Assembly: GCA_012511645.1 (NCBI GenBank)
Contig: JAAZFP010000331.1
Coordinates: forward strand, 1 to 5,112
Direction of reading: 5' to 3'
DNA from: Microbacteriaceae bacterium
GTDB taxonomy: Bacteria > Actinomycetota > Actinomycetes > Actinomycetales > Microbacteriaceae
Length of the DNA: 5,112 bases
The position numbers and the translations under genes were made by a program. The stretch's first letter is position 1. Each line of letters starts with the position of its first letter. Below the pieces are notes generated by a model. It did not search any database. It saw nothing but the letters and a program-made list of their open reading frames with translations, and was not told the origin of the DNA. Shown one piece after another: positions 1-5,112 of this stretch.

Positions 1-569
1 GCCGGGGTGCGCTCAAGCACGTACCAGCTCACCACCGCCACTGCGAGCAAGATCCACACCGGCACCGTGATGCCCGCAAACTCTGCGGCTGCAATCTGAC
101 GGTAGTCGGGGCCGAGGCCAAGGATCTGCTGGCTGTTCGACACCCAGGCCATGCCCGCGAGCAGAATCGAGCTCATGCCGAGTGTGGCAATGATCGGCTC
201 AACTTTGAGCTTCGTGATGACGATCGCGGTGACCCAACCGATGAGACCACCGGCGATGATCACGGCGGGTAGCTGCAGCGCGATCGGCAACTGCAGCTTG
301 CCGAGCAGAAACGCTGACAGGATCGCGGTGAAGCCTACCTGCGCGCCAACGGCCAGGGTCAATGAGCCGGCGATCAGGGGAATCAGGGCCGCAATTGCGG
401 CAATGCCAGTGAGCGCTTCGGCGTCGAGCATCGACCGCCACACACCCACCTGCAAAAACTTCTCTGGGATCCACAGCGAGAAGATGATGAACAGAATGAC
501 AAAGATGTAGATCGCACTTATGTTGCGAAACGACAGGGCCTGCAAGATGCCCGAACGGGTGCTACTCAT
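1..569 (-). CDS. RbsC-type ABC transporter permease, 3' part missing (partial)
   Basis: This is the membrane subunit of a CUT2/ribose-type ABC importer (BPD_transp_2 family), acting in the cytoplasmic membrane as the channel for the substrate delivered by the lipoprotein encoded upstream. I translated 189 codons from ATG 569; no stop occurs before the window edge, and since family members run about 320-340 residues, roughly the last 40% lies outside. Hydrophobic segments sit near residues 17-34, 52-74, 77-90, 98-119, 124-143 and 168-184. The stretch VEPIIATLGMSSILLAGMAW (residues 123-142) matches the family's conserved 'P-FI-TLG-M-I-G-A' region, and GALTLAVG-like residues 68-75 (GSLTLAVG) match the conserved segment after the second helix. 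The start is supported by AGGAG (576-580) six bases upstream. It begins 41 nt after the ATPase stop, so it is co-transcribed. The specificity (sugar or other) cannot be read from this part. Confidence 0.9.
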   Translation of the reverse strand, partial: MSSTRSGILQALSFRNISAIYIFVILFIIFSLWIPEKFLQVGVWRSMLDAEALTGIAAIAALIPLIAGSLTLAVGAQVGFTAILSAFLLGKLQLPIALQLPAVIIAGGLIGWVTAIVITKLKVEPIIATLGMSSILLAGMAWVSNSQQILGLGPDYRQIAAAEFAGITVPVWILLAVAVVSWYVLERTP

Positions 570-573
570 GGAG

Positions 574-580
574 CTCTCCT
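574..580 (-). promoter_or_regulatory. Ribosome binding site of the permease gene
   Basis: The minus strand reads AGGAGAG here, with the AGGAG core six bases before ATG 569. It fixes the permease start and shows that the gene has its own translation signal rather than being coupled to the ATPase stop 41 nt upstream. Confidence 0.6.
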
Positions 581-610
581 CGGAAAAGTCTGAATGAAAC
601 GGAATGGAAT

Positions 611-2089
611 CTAGGGAAGGCCGTAGCCTGCGGCAAGCAAACGCTCTTCAGTCAGCTCATCGCCGCCGAGGTCGAGCACTGCCTCACCGTCGCGCATGAC
701 GATGACTCGGTCGCAGATTCCGAGCAGCTCTTTCGCGTCAGACGAGCTGACCACGACCGCGGCACCGTCGGCCGCGCCGCGCGAAAACGCCTGGTAAATC
801 GCTGCCTTCGCGCCGAGGTCGACCCCCTTGGTCGGATCGTCGAGCAGCAGCTCACGCGGCTGATCGTGGAGCGCCCTCGCGATGACGAGCTTCTGCTGAT
901 TGCCACCGCTGAACAGTGAGATGCGCTGCTCTGACCGCGACGGTTTCACGTCATAGTCGACCATCGCCTCGCTCGCGCGAGTGCGCTCTGCGCGTGGTGA
1001 CATATACCCCAGAGCACCACGCAGCAGGTTCAGGTGCGGCAGCGTGAGGTTTTCACGTGCGTTCATTTCGCGCACCACGCCCAGACGGGCACGATCACCC
1101 GGAGTGAACACGATGCCTCGCTTCAGGCTCGCGCTCGGTGAACGCTTCGCATACGGAGCGCCTGCGACCTCGAACTGCTCGGCCGTGCTTGGTTCGGCGC
1201 CGAACAAGAGCGACGGCACGGTCTCGCGACCGGATCCCAGCACGCCTGCGATGCCAACGATCTCGCCCCTGCGCAGCGTCAAGTCGATGCGCTCCACGTT
1301 GCCGCCGCGCAGCGCGCGTACATCGAGCACCACCTCGTCGGTGGCGGTCGACACCCGGTCATGCGACTCATGCGTGTCGGTGCCGGTGATGTACTGCACG
1401 AGCTTGGTTTCATCGATGTCGTCGATGGGGTCGTCAGCGACCTTTTTGCCGTCACGCAGCACGACGATGCGGTCTGACAGGCTCAGCACCTCATTGAGCC
1501 GATGTGACACGAACACGATGCCCGTGCCCTCTGCAGCGAGCGCGCGAACCGCGTCGAACAGCACCTCGACCTCGCTGCGGTGCAGCGACTCGGTTGGCTC
1601 GTCAAGAAACAGCACGTTGGCGGAGTGGCTCCAGCCGTCGAGCGCGCGGCTAATGGCGACGATGGCGCGCTGGGCAGGAGTGAGCTTCTGCACGGGGATG
1701 TCTACGTCGAAGGGAATGCCGAAGCGGGTGGTGAGTTCACGGGCACGCTCACTGCGCGCCTTCGCACCGTAGGGTGCGAGTGATTCTGTGCCTTCGCCTC
1801 GCATGAGCGCAAGGTTTTCAGCGGCGGTGAGTTCGCCGATGAGGCCCAGATCCTGGTGAATAAAGTGCAGCTCGGTGCCGGGGGCAGTCTCGACGCTGCC
1901 GCCGTCTGCCGTGTACACCCCGGCAAGAATTTTAATCAGCGTCGATTTGCCCGACCCGTTGTGCCCAACAACCGACACGATTTCACCGGGGCGAACGTCA
2001 AGATTGACGTGGTCGAGCGCGGTCAGACCTGGAAACACCTTCCGCAGGCCGGTCACCCGCAACAGCGGTGTGGTGGCTTCAGATGGCAT
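611..2089 (-). CDS. Sugar-type (RbsA/MglA-like) double-domain ABC transporter ATP-binding protein
   Basis: This is the cytoplasmic ATPase of the importer; its 492 residues (RbsA is about 500) form two fused nucleotide-binding domains. Domain 1 shows Walker A GHNGSGKST (42-50), Q-loop Q79, Walker B LFLDEPT with D163-E164 and H-loop H196, but its signature is the degenerate LTPAQ (136-140). Domain 2 has a Walker A whose lysine is arginine (GVLGSGRET, R288), an intact signature SGGNQQ (394-399), Walker B LLLDDPT with Asp at 418 where Glu is usual, and Ser450 at the H-loop position. Arg for Lys in the second Walker A is normal for the RbsA/MglA group; Asp418 is not typical. I chose ATG 2089 because AGAGGAG lies just before it. 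The frame stays open to an ATG at 2164, but that would add 25 residues unlike the family and would run through the intercistronic hairpin. The binding-protein gene is 76 nt upstream and the permease gene 41 nt downstream. The family is certain; the transported substrate is not. Confidence 0.95.
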   Translation of the reverse strand: MPSEATTPLLRVTGLRKVFPGLTALDHVNLDVRPGEIVSVVGHNGSGKSTLIKILAGVYTADGGSVETAPGTELHFIHQDLGLIGELTAAENLALMRGEGTESLAPYGAKARSERARELTTRFGIPFDVDIPVQKLTPAQRAIVAISRALDGWSHSANVLFLDEPTESLHRSEVEVLFDAVRALAAEGTGIVFVSHRLNEVLSLSDRIVVLRDGKKVADDPIDDIDETKLVQYITGTDTHESHDRVSTATDEVVLDVRALRGGNVERIDLTLRRGEIVGIAGVLGSGRETVPSLLFGAEPSTAEQFEVAGAPYAKRSPSASLKRGIVFTPGDRARLGVVREMNARENLTLPHLNLLRGALGYMSPRAERTRASEAMVDYDVKPSRSEQRISLFSGGNQQKLVIARALHDQPRELLLDDPTKGVDLGAKAAIYQAFSRGAADGAAVVVSSSDAKELLGICDRVIVMRDGEAVLDLGGDELTEERLLAAGYGLP

Positions 2090-2093
2090 GTCG

Positions 2094-2100
2094 CTCCTCT
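2094..2100 (-). promoter_or_regulatory. Ribosome binding site that decides the ATPase start
   Basis: The minus strand reads AGAGGAG four bases before ATG 2089. It supports the start MPSEATTPLL over an in-frame ATG at 2164, which would place the hairpin arms inside the coding region. Confidence 0.6.
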
Positions 2101-2125
2101 CAGCGTGGGTCCGTAGCGTGGGTGA

Positions 2126-2157
2126 GTGGTGGGCCGCAATTGCTCGCGGCCCACCAC
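2126..2157 (-). other. Intercistronic hairpin between binding-protein and ATPase genes
   Basis: The arms GTGGTGGGCCGC (2126-2137) and GCGGCCCACCAC (2146-2157) are perfectly complementary over 12 bp around an 8-base loop (2138-2145). In the operon mRNA the hairpin begins 8 nt after the TAA of the binding-protein gene (2166-2168) and ends about 25 nt before the ATPase ribosome site. No U-run follows it on the minus strand, so it does not look like a complete intrinsic terminator. By analogy with other binding-protein-dependent importers, it may protect the 3' end of the upstream mRNA or cause partial termination, giving more binding protein than ATPase and permease. That role is inference; the stem itself is plain in the sequence. 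Confidence 0.65.
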
Positions 2158-2165
2158 CGGTCAAA

Positions 2166-3314
2166 TTAGTTCACCAGCCAGTTGGCCGCGAAGCGATCCT
2201 GGAAGTCAGGGATCGCAATGTAGCCAACGACGGGATCTTCAGGCGCGTTCGACTGCTCGGTCACGCGGGTGAGCGTTGATGCGCGAGTCTGTGTGTCGGG
2301 CCAGCTGTAGTCCTGACCATTCATTTCACGCAGCAGCTGATCGAGCACGGTCCACATCATGAGGTTGAGGTCAACCGACAGGGTCGCATCTTGCTCGCCG
2401 GCAGCGATCTGCTCGTTGTTCGGCGGAGCCGGCCACATCGCGATGCCGTCGATGTCGATGCCCGCAAGTGAGAGCTTCTGCGGCAGACCGATCTGCACCT
2501 CATCGACTGCTGCGATGAAGTACTCGGTGTCGGGGTTCGCCTGCAGGTCACTAATGATGCGGTCAGCGGCGGTCGAGCCGAGCTCTGCGATCGGAATGTC
2601 GACGACGCGCAGGTTGGTGTCTGGCGACAGCTCTGCGATTTTGCTCTTTGCACCCTCGAGCTCGTATGACGAGAAGGGGAACTCGGGCACGTTGTAGAAC
2701 ACGATCTCGCTTGCGCCACCCGAACGGGCGATCGCAGCGGCACCGAGCACCTCACCGTTCATGATCATCCAGTCGGGGCCGTTGAAGGCCTCGGGCAGAC
2801 CGAACTCGACGGTGTTCATGACCGAGCCACTCGCCATCGGAATACCGGCAGCGGTCAGCTGTTCAATCTGCGACTCAAAGAAGATCGGGTCAAGGGTGAT
2901 GTTGATCACGCCGTCTGGCGCAAGTTCGACCACCGTGTTCATTGCGGCGTTAATGCTCTGCGCATCGCGGCCGGTCTCCACACGTTCGAGTTCGAGACCG
3001 AGCAGCTCAGCGGGAGCCTGCAGGTTGTTCCACATGACGGCGCTGACAGGGGTGCCCACGTCGAGGTAGACCACGTGGGTGCCCGGAGCAATTGGCTCGC
3101 TCAGCGCTTCATCGATGAGCAGGTTCTTTTCGGTGGTGCCGAGCCAAGGCTCGAGAAACGCCTCGGCGGCCGCAACCGCGTCTGCGTTGCCGGCGGGAGC
3201 GGTGGGCTCCTCGGTCTCGGTGGTGCCGCCGGACGAGCAGGCGGACAGCACGAGAGCACCAATCGCAGCTGCTGCGATCAGGCCAGTCGCTCTGGCCTTT
3301 CGGGTGTGCTTCAT
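2166..3314 (-). CDS. ABC transporter substrate-binding lipoprotein (periplasmic-binding-protein-like, sugar-type family)
   Basis: This protein captures the substrate outside the cell and hands it to the permease. It has 382 residues. The start MKHTRKARAT has a basic n-region, a hydrophobic core (11-22) and a lipobox L23-S24-A25-C26, so lipidation at Cys26 is expected, followed by a Ser/Gly/Thr/Glu-rich linker (27-45). The body alternates strands and helices in the manner of type I periplasmic binding proteins (Peripla_BP_4-like): first strand HVVYLDVG (80-87), then DGVINITLDP (134-143), AAGIPMASG (155-163), SEIVFYNVP (202-210) and YFIAAVDEVQIGLPQ (265-279). About 50 residues separate the lipid anchor from the first strand, longer than in classical ribose-binding proteins. 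ATG 3314 is preferred over an upstream in-frame ATG (3401) because the signal peptide begins there and an AAGGAA site precedes it. It starts 44 nt after the dehydrogenase stop. The ligand is unknown; the dehydrogenase next to it suggests it need not be a sugar. Confidence 0.9.
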   Translation of the reverse strand: MKHTRKARATGLIAAAAIGALVLSACSSGGTTETEEPTAPAGNADAVAAAEAFLEPWLGTTEKNLLIDEALSEPIAPGTHVVYLDVGTPVSAVMWNNLQAPAELLGLELERVETGRDAQSINAAMNTVVELAPDGVINITLDPIFFESQIEQLTAAGIPMASGSVMNTVEFGLPEAFNGPDWMIMNGEVLGAAAIARSGGASEIVFYNVPEFPFSSYELEGAKSKIAELSPDTNLRVVDIPIAELGSTAADRIISDLQANPDTEYFIAAVDEVQIGLPQKLSLAGIDIDGIAMWPAPPNNEQIAAGEQDATLSVDLNLMMWTVLDQLLREMNGQDYSWPDTQTRASTLTRVTEQSNAPEDPVVGYIAIPDFQDRFAANWLVN

Positions 3315-3319
3315 TGCAG

Positions 3320-3328
3320 TTCCTTTCT
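3320..3328 (-). promoter_or_regulatory. Ribosome binding site of the binding-protein gene
   Basis: The minus strand reads AGAAAGGAA, ending five bases before ATG 3314. It supports the start at the signal peptide rather than a 29-residue longer form that would overlap the dehydrogenase gene's 3' end. Confidence 0.55.
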
Positions 3329-3358
3329 GGGGTGGTGATGGGTGTTGAAGAAGATGAG

Positions 3359-4813
3359 TTAGAACGGGTAGGCCGGGATCTTCGACTGCACCGTGACCCA
3401 CTGGGTTTCGGTGAAGGCTTCGATGTTTGCCTCGTGTCCGCCAAAGCGGGCACCGGTGCCAGACGCGCCGACGCCACCGAACGGCGCCTGTGACTCATCG
3501 TCAACGGTCTGGTCGTTGATGTGCAGGATGCCGGTGTTCAGGCGGTTGCCAAACTCGTACGCTGCAAACGCATCGCCCGAGAGCACGCCGACCGACAGAC
3601 CAAACTCACTCGCGTTGACGATGTCTGCGGCCTCATCGAGGTCGTCGAAGCGCAGCACGGGGGCGACCGGGCCAAAGATCTCAGTCACAAAACCAGGATG
3701 GTCAGCCTGTACGTTGCCGAGCACCGTCGGCTGGTAGAACAGGTCGGTGTACTCGCCGCCAGCGAGCAGTGTCGCGCCCGCGTCAACGGTTGCCGTGACG
3801 AGGCCGTGCACACGATCGCGCTGATTCGCGTCGATGATTGGCCCGAGTGGCGCACCGGTCGCGGGGTCTGCGGCACGCAGAGCGCTCGCCTTCTCAGCGA
3901 GCAGCGTCACATACTCGTCGTAGATGTCGGTGTGCACAATGTGACGCCCGGTCGTCATGCAGATCTGTCCCTGGTGCAGGAACGAACCCCAAGCCCCCGC
4001 TGATGCTGCGGCGGCAATATCAACATCGGGCAGCACGACGAGGGCGTTATTCCCGCCGAGTTCGAGGTGCGCGCGCTTGAGCTGACGGCCCGCACGCTCA
4101 CCGATCGCCCGACCCGCAGGGGTCGAGCCGGTGAACGAAATGACCGGCACCGCAGGGTGGTCAATCAGCGCAGTGCCCGCCTCGACGCCCCCGGGCACGA
4201 CCGCGAGCACACCCTCGGGCAGGCCCGCCGCTTCGAGCAGCGCTGCCAAGAACAAGCCACCCGAAATTGAGGTGCGGGGGTCCGGCTTCAGCACCACCGC
4301 GTTGCCGAGCGCCAGCGCCGGCATCACCGAGCGAGCTGCGAGGATCGCGGGGAAGTTGAACGGCGAGATGACACCGACCACTCCGACGGGGCGACGGCGA
4401 GCCATGCTGAGGCGGGGGCTGCTCGACGTCAGCAGCTGCCCGATCGGCATGAGAGCGGTGCCCGCAGCGTGGTTGAGTTCACTCGCGACGAGGCCCGCCT
4501 CAAACGCGGCTTTGCCCTGTGCTGAGCCTGCCTCGCGCCCAAGCCAGTCGGCCAAAATGCCGCCGTGCTCTTCGAGCAGCACCGAGGCGCGGCGCATCAC
4601 TGCAGCACGCTCTTCAGCCGGACGTGCCGCCCAGTCACGCTGTGCCGCGTCAGCACGCTCGATCGCCTCGGCCATGCTCTGGGCACCGGCCATGCCGATC
4701 TCGGCGATCACCTCACCCGTCGATGGCGACCGCACTTCGGCCTGCTCATCCAAGCGCACCCAACCGCCAACATACCCGCGGCCGTTCCATGTGTCTTGTG
4801 CAAAGAACCCCAT
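3359..4813 (-). CDS. NAD(P)-dependent aldehyde dehydrogenase, benzaldehyde/vanillin dehydrogenase-like
   Basis: This soluble enzyme oxidises an aldehyde to the carboxylic acid with NAD(P)+. Its 484 residues are the usual length for the ALDH superfamily and it looks intact. The cofactor region GVVGVISPFNFP (144-155) supplies the oxyanion-hole Asn153, and VVLKPD holds Lys176. FTGSTPAG (227-234) is the glycine motif of the Rossmann fold. Glu251 in HLELGGNN is the general base, Cys285 in QGQICMTTGRHIVH the nucleophile, and Glu378 in EIFGPVAPV the cofactor-ribose contact. The pairing LELGGNNALVVL and QGQICMTTGRHIVH is what benzaldehyde, 4-hydroxybenzaldehyde and vanillin dehydrogenases show, so an aromatic aldehyde is the best guess; aliphatic or sugar-derived aldehydes remain possible. 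ATG 4813 is preceded by GGGAG (4819-4823) at five bases. It is the first gene of the putative operon, 44 nt before the binding-protein gene, and is divergent from an AraC-type regulator gene. Confidence 0.93.
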   Translation of the reverse strand: MGFFAQDTWNGRGYVGGWVRLDEQAEVRSPSTGEVIAEIGMAGAQSMAEAIERADAAQRDWAARPAEERAAVMRRASVLLEEHGGILADWLGREAGSAQGKAAFEAGLVASELNHAAGTALMPIGQLLTSSSPRLSMARRRPVGVVGVISPFNFPAILAARSVMPALALGNAVVLKPDPRTSISGGLFLAALLEAAGLPEGVLAVVPGGVEAGTALIDHPAVPVISFTGSTPAGRAIGERAGRQLKRAHLELGGNNALVVLPDVDIAAAASAGAWGSFLHQGQICMTTGRHIVHTDIYDEYVTLLAEKASALRAADPATGAPLGPIIDANQRDRVHGLVTATVDAGATLLAGGEYTDLFYQPTVLGNVQADHPGFVTEIFGPVAPVLRFDDLDEAADIVNASEFGLSVGVLSGDAFAAYEFGNRLNTGILHINDQTVDDESQAPFGGVGASGTGARFGGHEANIEAFTETQWVTVQSKIPAYPF

Positions 4814-4914
4814 TGTTACTCCCGTCTATGACGATCGTTTTTCTCGTTGTTCCAGCCAAGCTAGGCCGTTTCACCACCCCGCGTTCCGGCAATTCGTGCA
4901 CCCCAATCGGCGTT

Positions 4915-4932
4915 TTGAGAAGCGAATCTCAA
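4915..4932. promoter_or_regulatory. Candidate operator, TTGAGA-N6-TCTCAA
   Basis: Two perfect 6-bp half-sites in inverted orientation (4915-4920 and 4927-4932) surround a 6-bp spacer, lying midway between the two divergent start codons. An inverted repeat of this size can bind a dimeric regulator. AraC-family proteins more often use direct repeats, so either the site serves another regulator or it is chance. No second copy is visible in the window. Confidence 0.3.
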
Positions 4933-4970
4933 TCGCGCAACAACTCAGGCGAACGTTACTTCTGCCGGGC

Positions 4971-4976
4971 TATGCT
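4971..4976 (+). promoter_or_regulatory. Possible -10 hexamer of the regulator gene
   Basis: TATGCT fits the TANNNT form of actinobacterial housekeeping promoters and would place transcription start a few bases before the ribosome site, giving a very short leader. No recognisable -35 lies 16-19 bp upstream (the region reads about CAGGCGAAC), so support is weak. Confidence 0.22.
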
Positions 4977-4987
4977 GGTGGCCACCT

Positions 4988-4995
4988 GGAGGAGG
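4988..4995 (+). promoter_or_regulatory. Strong ribosome binding site that decides a GTG start
   Basis: GGAGGAGG lies five bases before GTG 5001. The nearby ATGs at 4972, 5005 and 5014 are all out of frame with the regulator-like translation, so this site is the main reason for choosing GTG. Confidence 0.7.
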
Positions 4996-5000
4996 TCATC

Positions 5001-5112
5001 GTGGATGTTCTCAATGCTCAAAGCGCTGACGACTGGGAGACCGTCGTCAGCGGCTGCTTCGTTCCGTTGCGGTGCGCCGGGTTCGAAACGAACTTCACCG
5101 GCAAAATGGACC
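5001..5112 (+). CDS. AraC-family transcriptional regulator, N-terminal fragment (partial)
   Basis: Only the first 37 codons are in the window; the gene runs off the right edge. The translation begins MDVLNAQSADDWETVVSGCF and continues with VPLRCAGFETNFTGKMD. The pattern of an early Trp helix (W12 with following V-V), 'F-PL' (20-23) and 'F-G-(hydrophobic)' (32-35) is what the AraC-binding-like N-terminal domain (AraC_binding_2, as in FeaR) shows at its start. In that family this domain senses an effector and a C-terminal pair of helix-turn-helix motifs, not visible here, binds DNA. The gene is divergent from the dehydrogenase-transporter operon, the standard position for its activator. In E. 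coli, feaR likewise lies divergent to the aldehyde dehydrogenase gene feaB. The call rests on a short stretch and on context, so it is moderately sure; the presence of a real gene start is surer. Confidence 0.62.
   Translation, partial: MDVLNAQSADDWETVVSGCFVPLRCAGFETNFTGKMD

Larger units (their letters stand above)
4814..5000. promoter_or_regulatory. Divergent control region between dehydrogenase operon and AraC-type regulator gene
   Basis: This 187-bp spacer separates two start codons facing away from each other, so both promoters should lie here. Its right half is richer in A/T runs and repeats than the coding DNA around it. I see no convincing -35/-10 pair for the minus-strand operon; TAGCTT on the minus strand (4858-4863) is the nearest -10-like hexamer and lacks a matching -35. 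Absence of a good -35 would suit a promoter needing an activator, as AraC-type proteins usually are. The assignment rests mainly on gene geometry. Confidence 0.6.

Noticed and set aside
151..510. A 119-codon open frame on the plus strand opposite the permease
   Set aside because: The minus strand here gives a continuous hydrophobic permease sequence from ATG 569 to the window edge with family motifs; the plus frame has none.
981..1772. A 263-codon open frame on the plus strand, antisense to the ATPase gene
   Set aside because: Its product is Ser/Arg-rich without a recognisable domain, and it overlies a gene with clear ABC motifs. Such frames arise from GC-rich codon use on the opposite strand.
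2090..2164. A 25-residue N-terminal extension of the ATPase from ATG 2164
   Set aside because: It has no homology-like content, would overlay both hairpin arms, and a good ribosome site precedes the later ATG 2089.
2126..2165. Reading the intercistronic stem as an intrinsic terminator
   Set aside because: No run of T follows the stem on the minus strand, and the next gene starts 36 nt further on in the same direction.
3315..3401. A 29-residue N-terminal extension of the binding protein from ATG 3401
   Set aside because: It would overlap the dehydrogenase coding end and bury the lipoprotein signal peptide, which must be at the N-terminus.
3521..4003. A 160-codon open frame on the plus strand, antisense to the dehydrogenase gene
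   Set aside because: No domain or ribosome site is evident, and the opposite strand carries intact catalytic motifs of the ALDH family.
4831..4838. Palindrome ACGATCGT just upstream of the dehydrogenase ribosome site
   Set aside because: An 8-bp palindrome of this base makeup is expected by chance in a few kilobases, and nothing around it supports a site.
4855..4866. Near-palindrome GCCAAGCTAGGC as an operator
   Set aside because: It has a mismatched pair in a 12-bp span and only short matching arms, which is within chance in this composition.

Overview
The window looks like a high-GC actinobacterial chromosome segment. The third-position GC-rich codons, the long antisense open frames typical of GC-rich genes, the lipoprotein signal ending LSAC-SSGG, and the strong GGAGG-type ribosome sites fit Actinomycetota. 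Microbacteriaceae or a close relative is a guess from style only. No RNA gene, mobile element or CRISPR array is visible.

Layout: four genes lie head to tail on the minus strand and read from right to left. They are an NAD(P)-dependent aldehyde dehydrogenase of the benzaldehyde/vanillin dehydrogenase type (3359-4813), a substrate-binding lipoprotein (2166-3314), a double-domain ABC ATPase of the RbsA/MglA type (611-2089), and an RbsC-type permease that runs off the left edge (1-569). The gaps are 44, 76 and 41 nt, so a single operon is likely. The 76-nt gap carries a perfect 12-bp inverted repeat that can form a hairpin after the binding-protein gene. On the plus strand at the far right, a divergent gene begins at GTG 5001. 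Its first 37 residues resemble the ligand-binding N-terminus of AraC-family regulators of the FeaR kind. The 187-bp divergent spacer (4814-5000) holds a TTGAGA-N6-TCTCAA inverted repeat and is the likely control region.

Working model: the regulator senses a small effector and switches on uptake plus oxidation. The lipoprotein captures the substrate, the permease and ATPase import it, and the dehydrogenase oxidises an aldehyde (the substrate itself or a product of it) to a carboxylic acid. The importer belongs to the carbohydrate-uptake (CUT2-like) class. Its partner enzyme and regulator type point instead toward an aromatic or other aldehyde-yielding compound, so automatic labels such as 'ribose transporter' should not be trusted. 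The substrate cannot be decided from this sequence.
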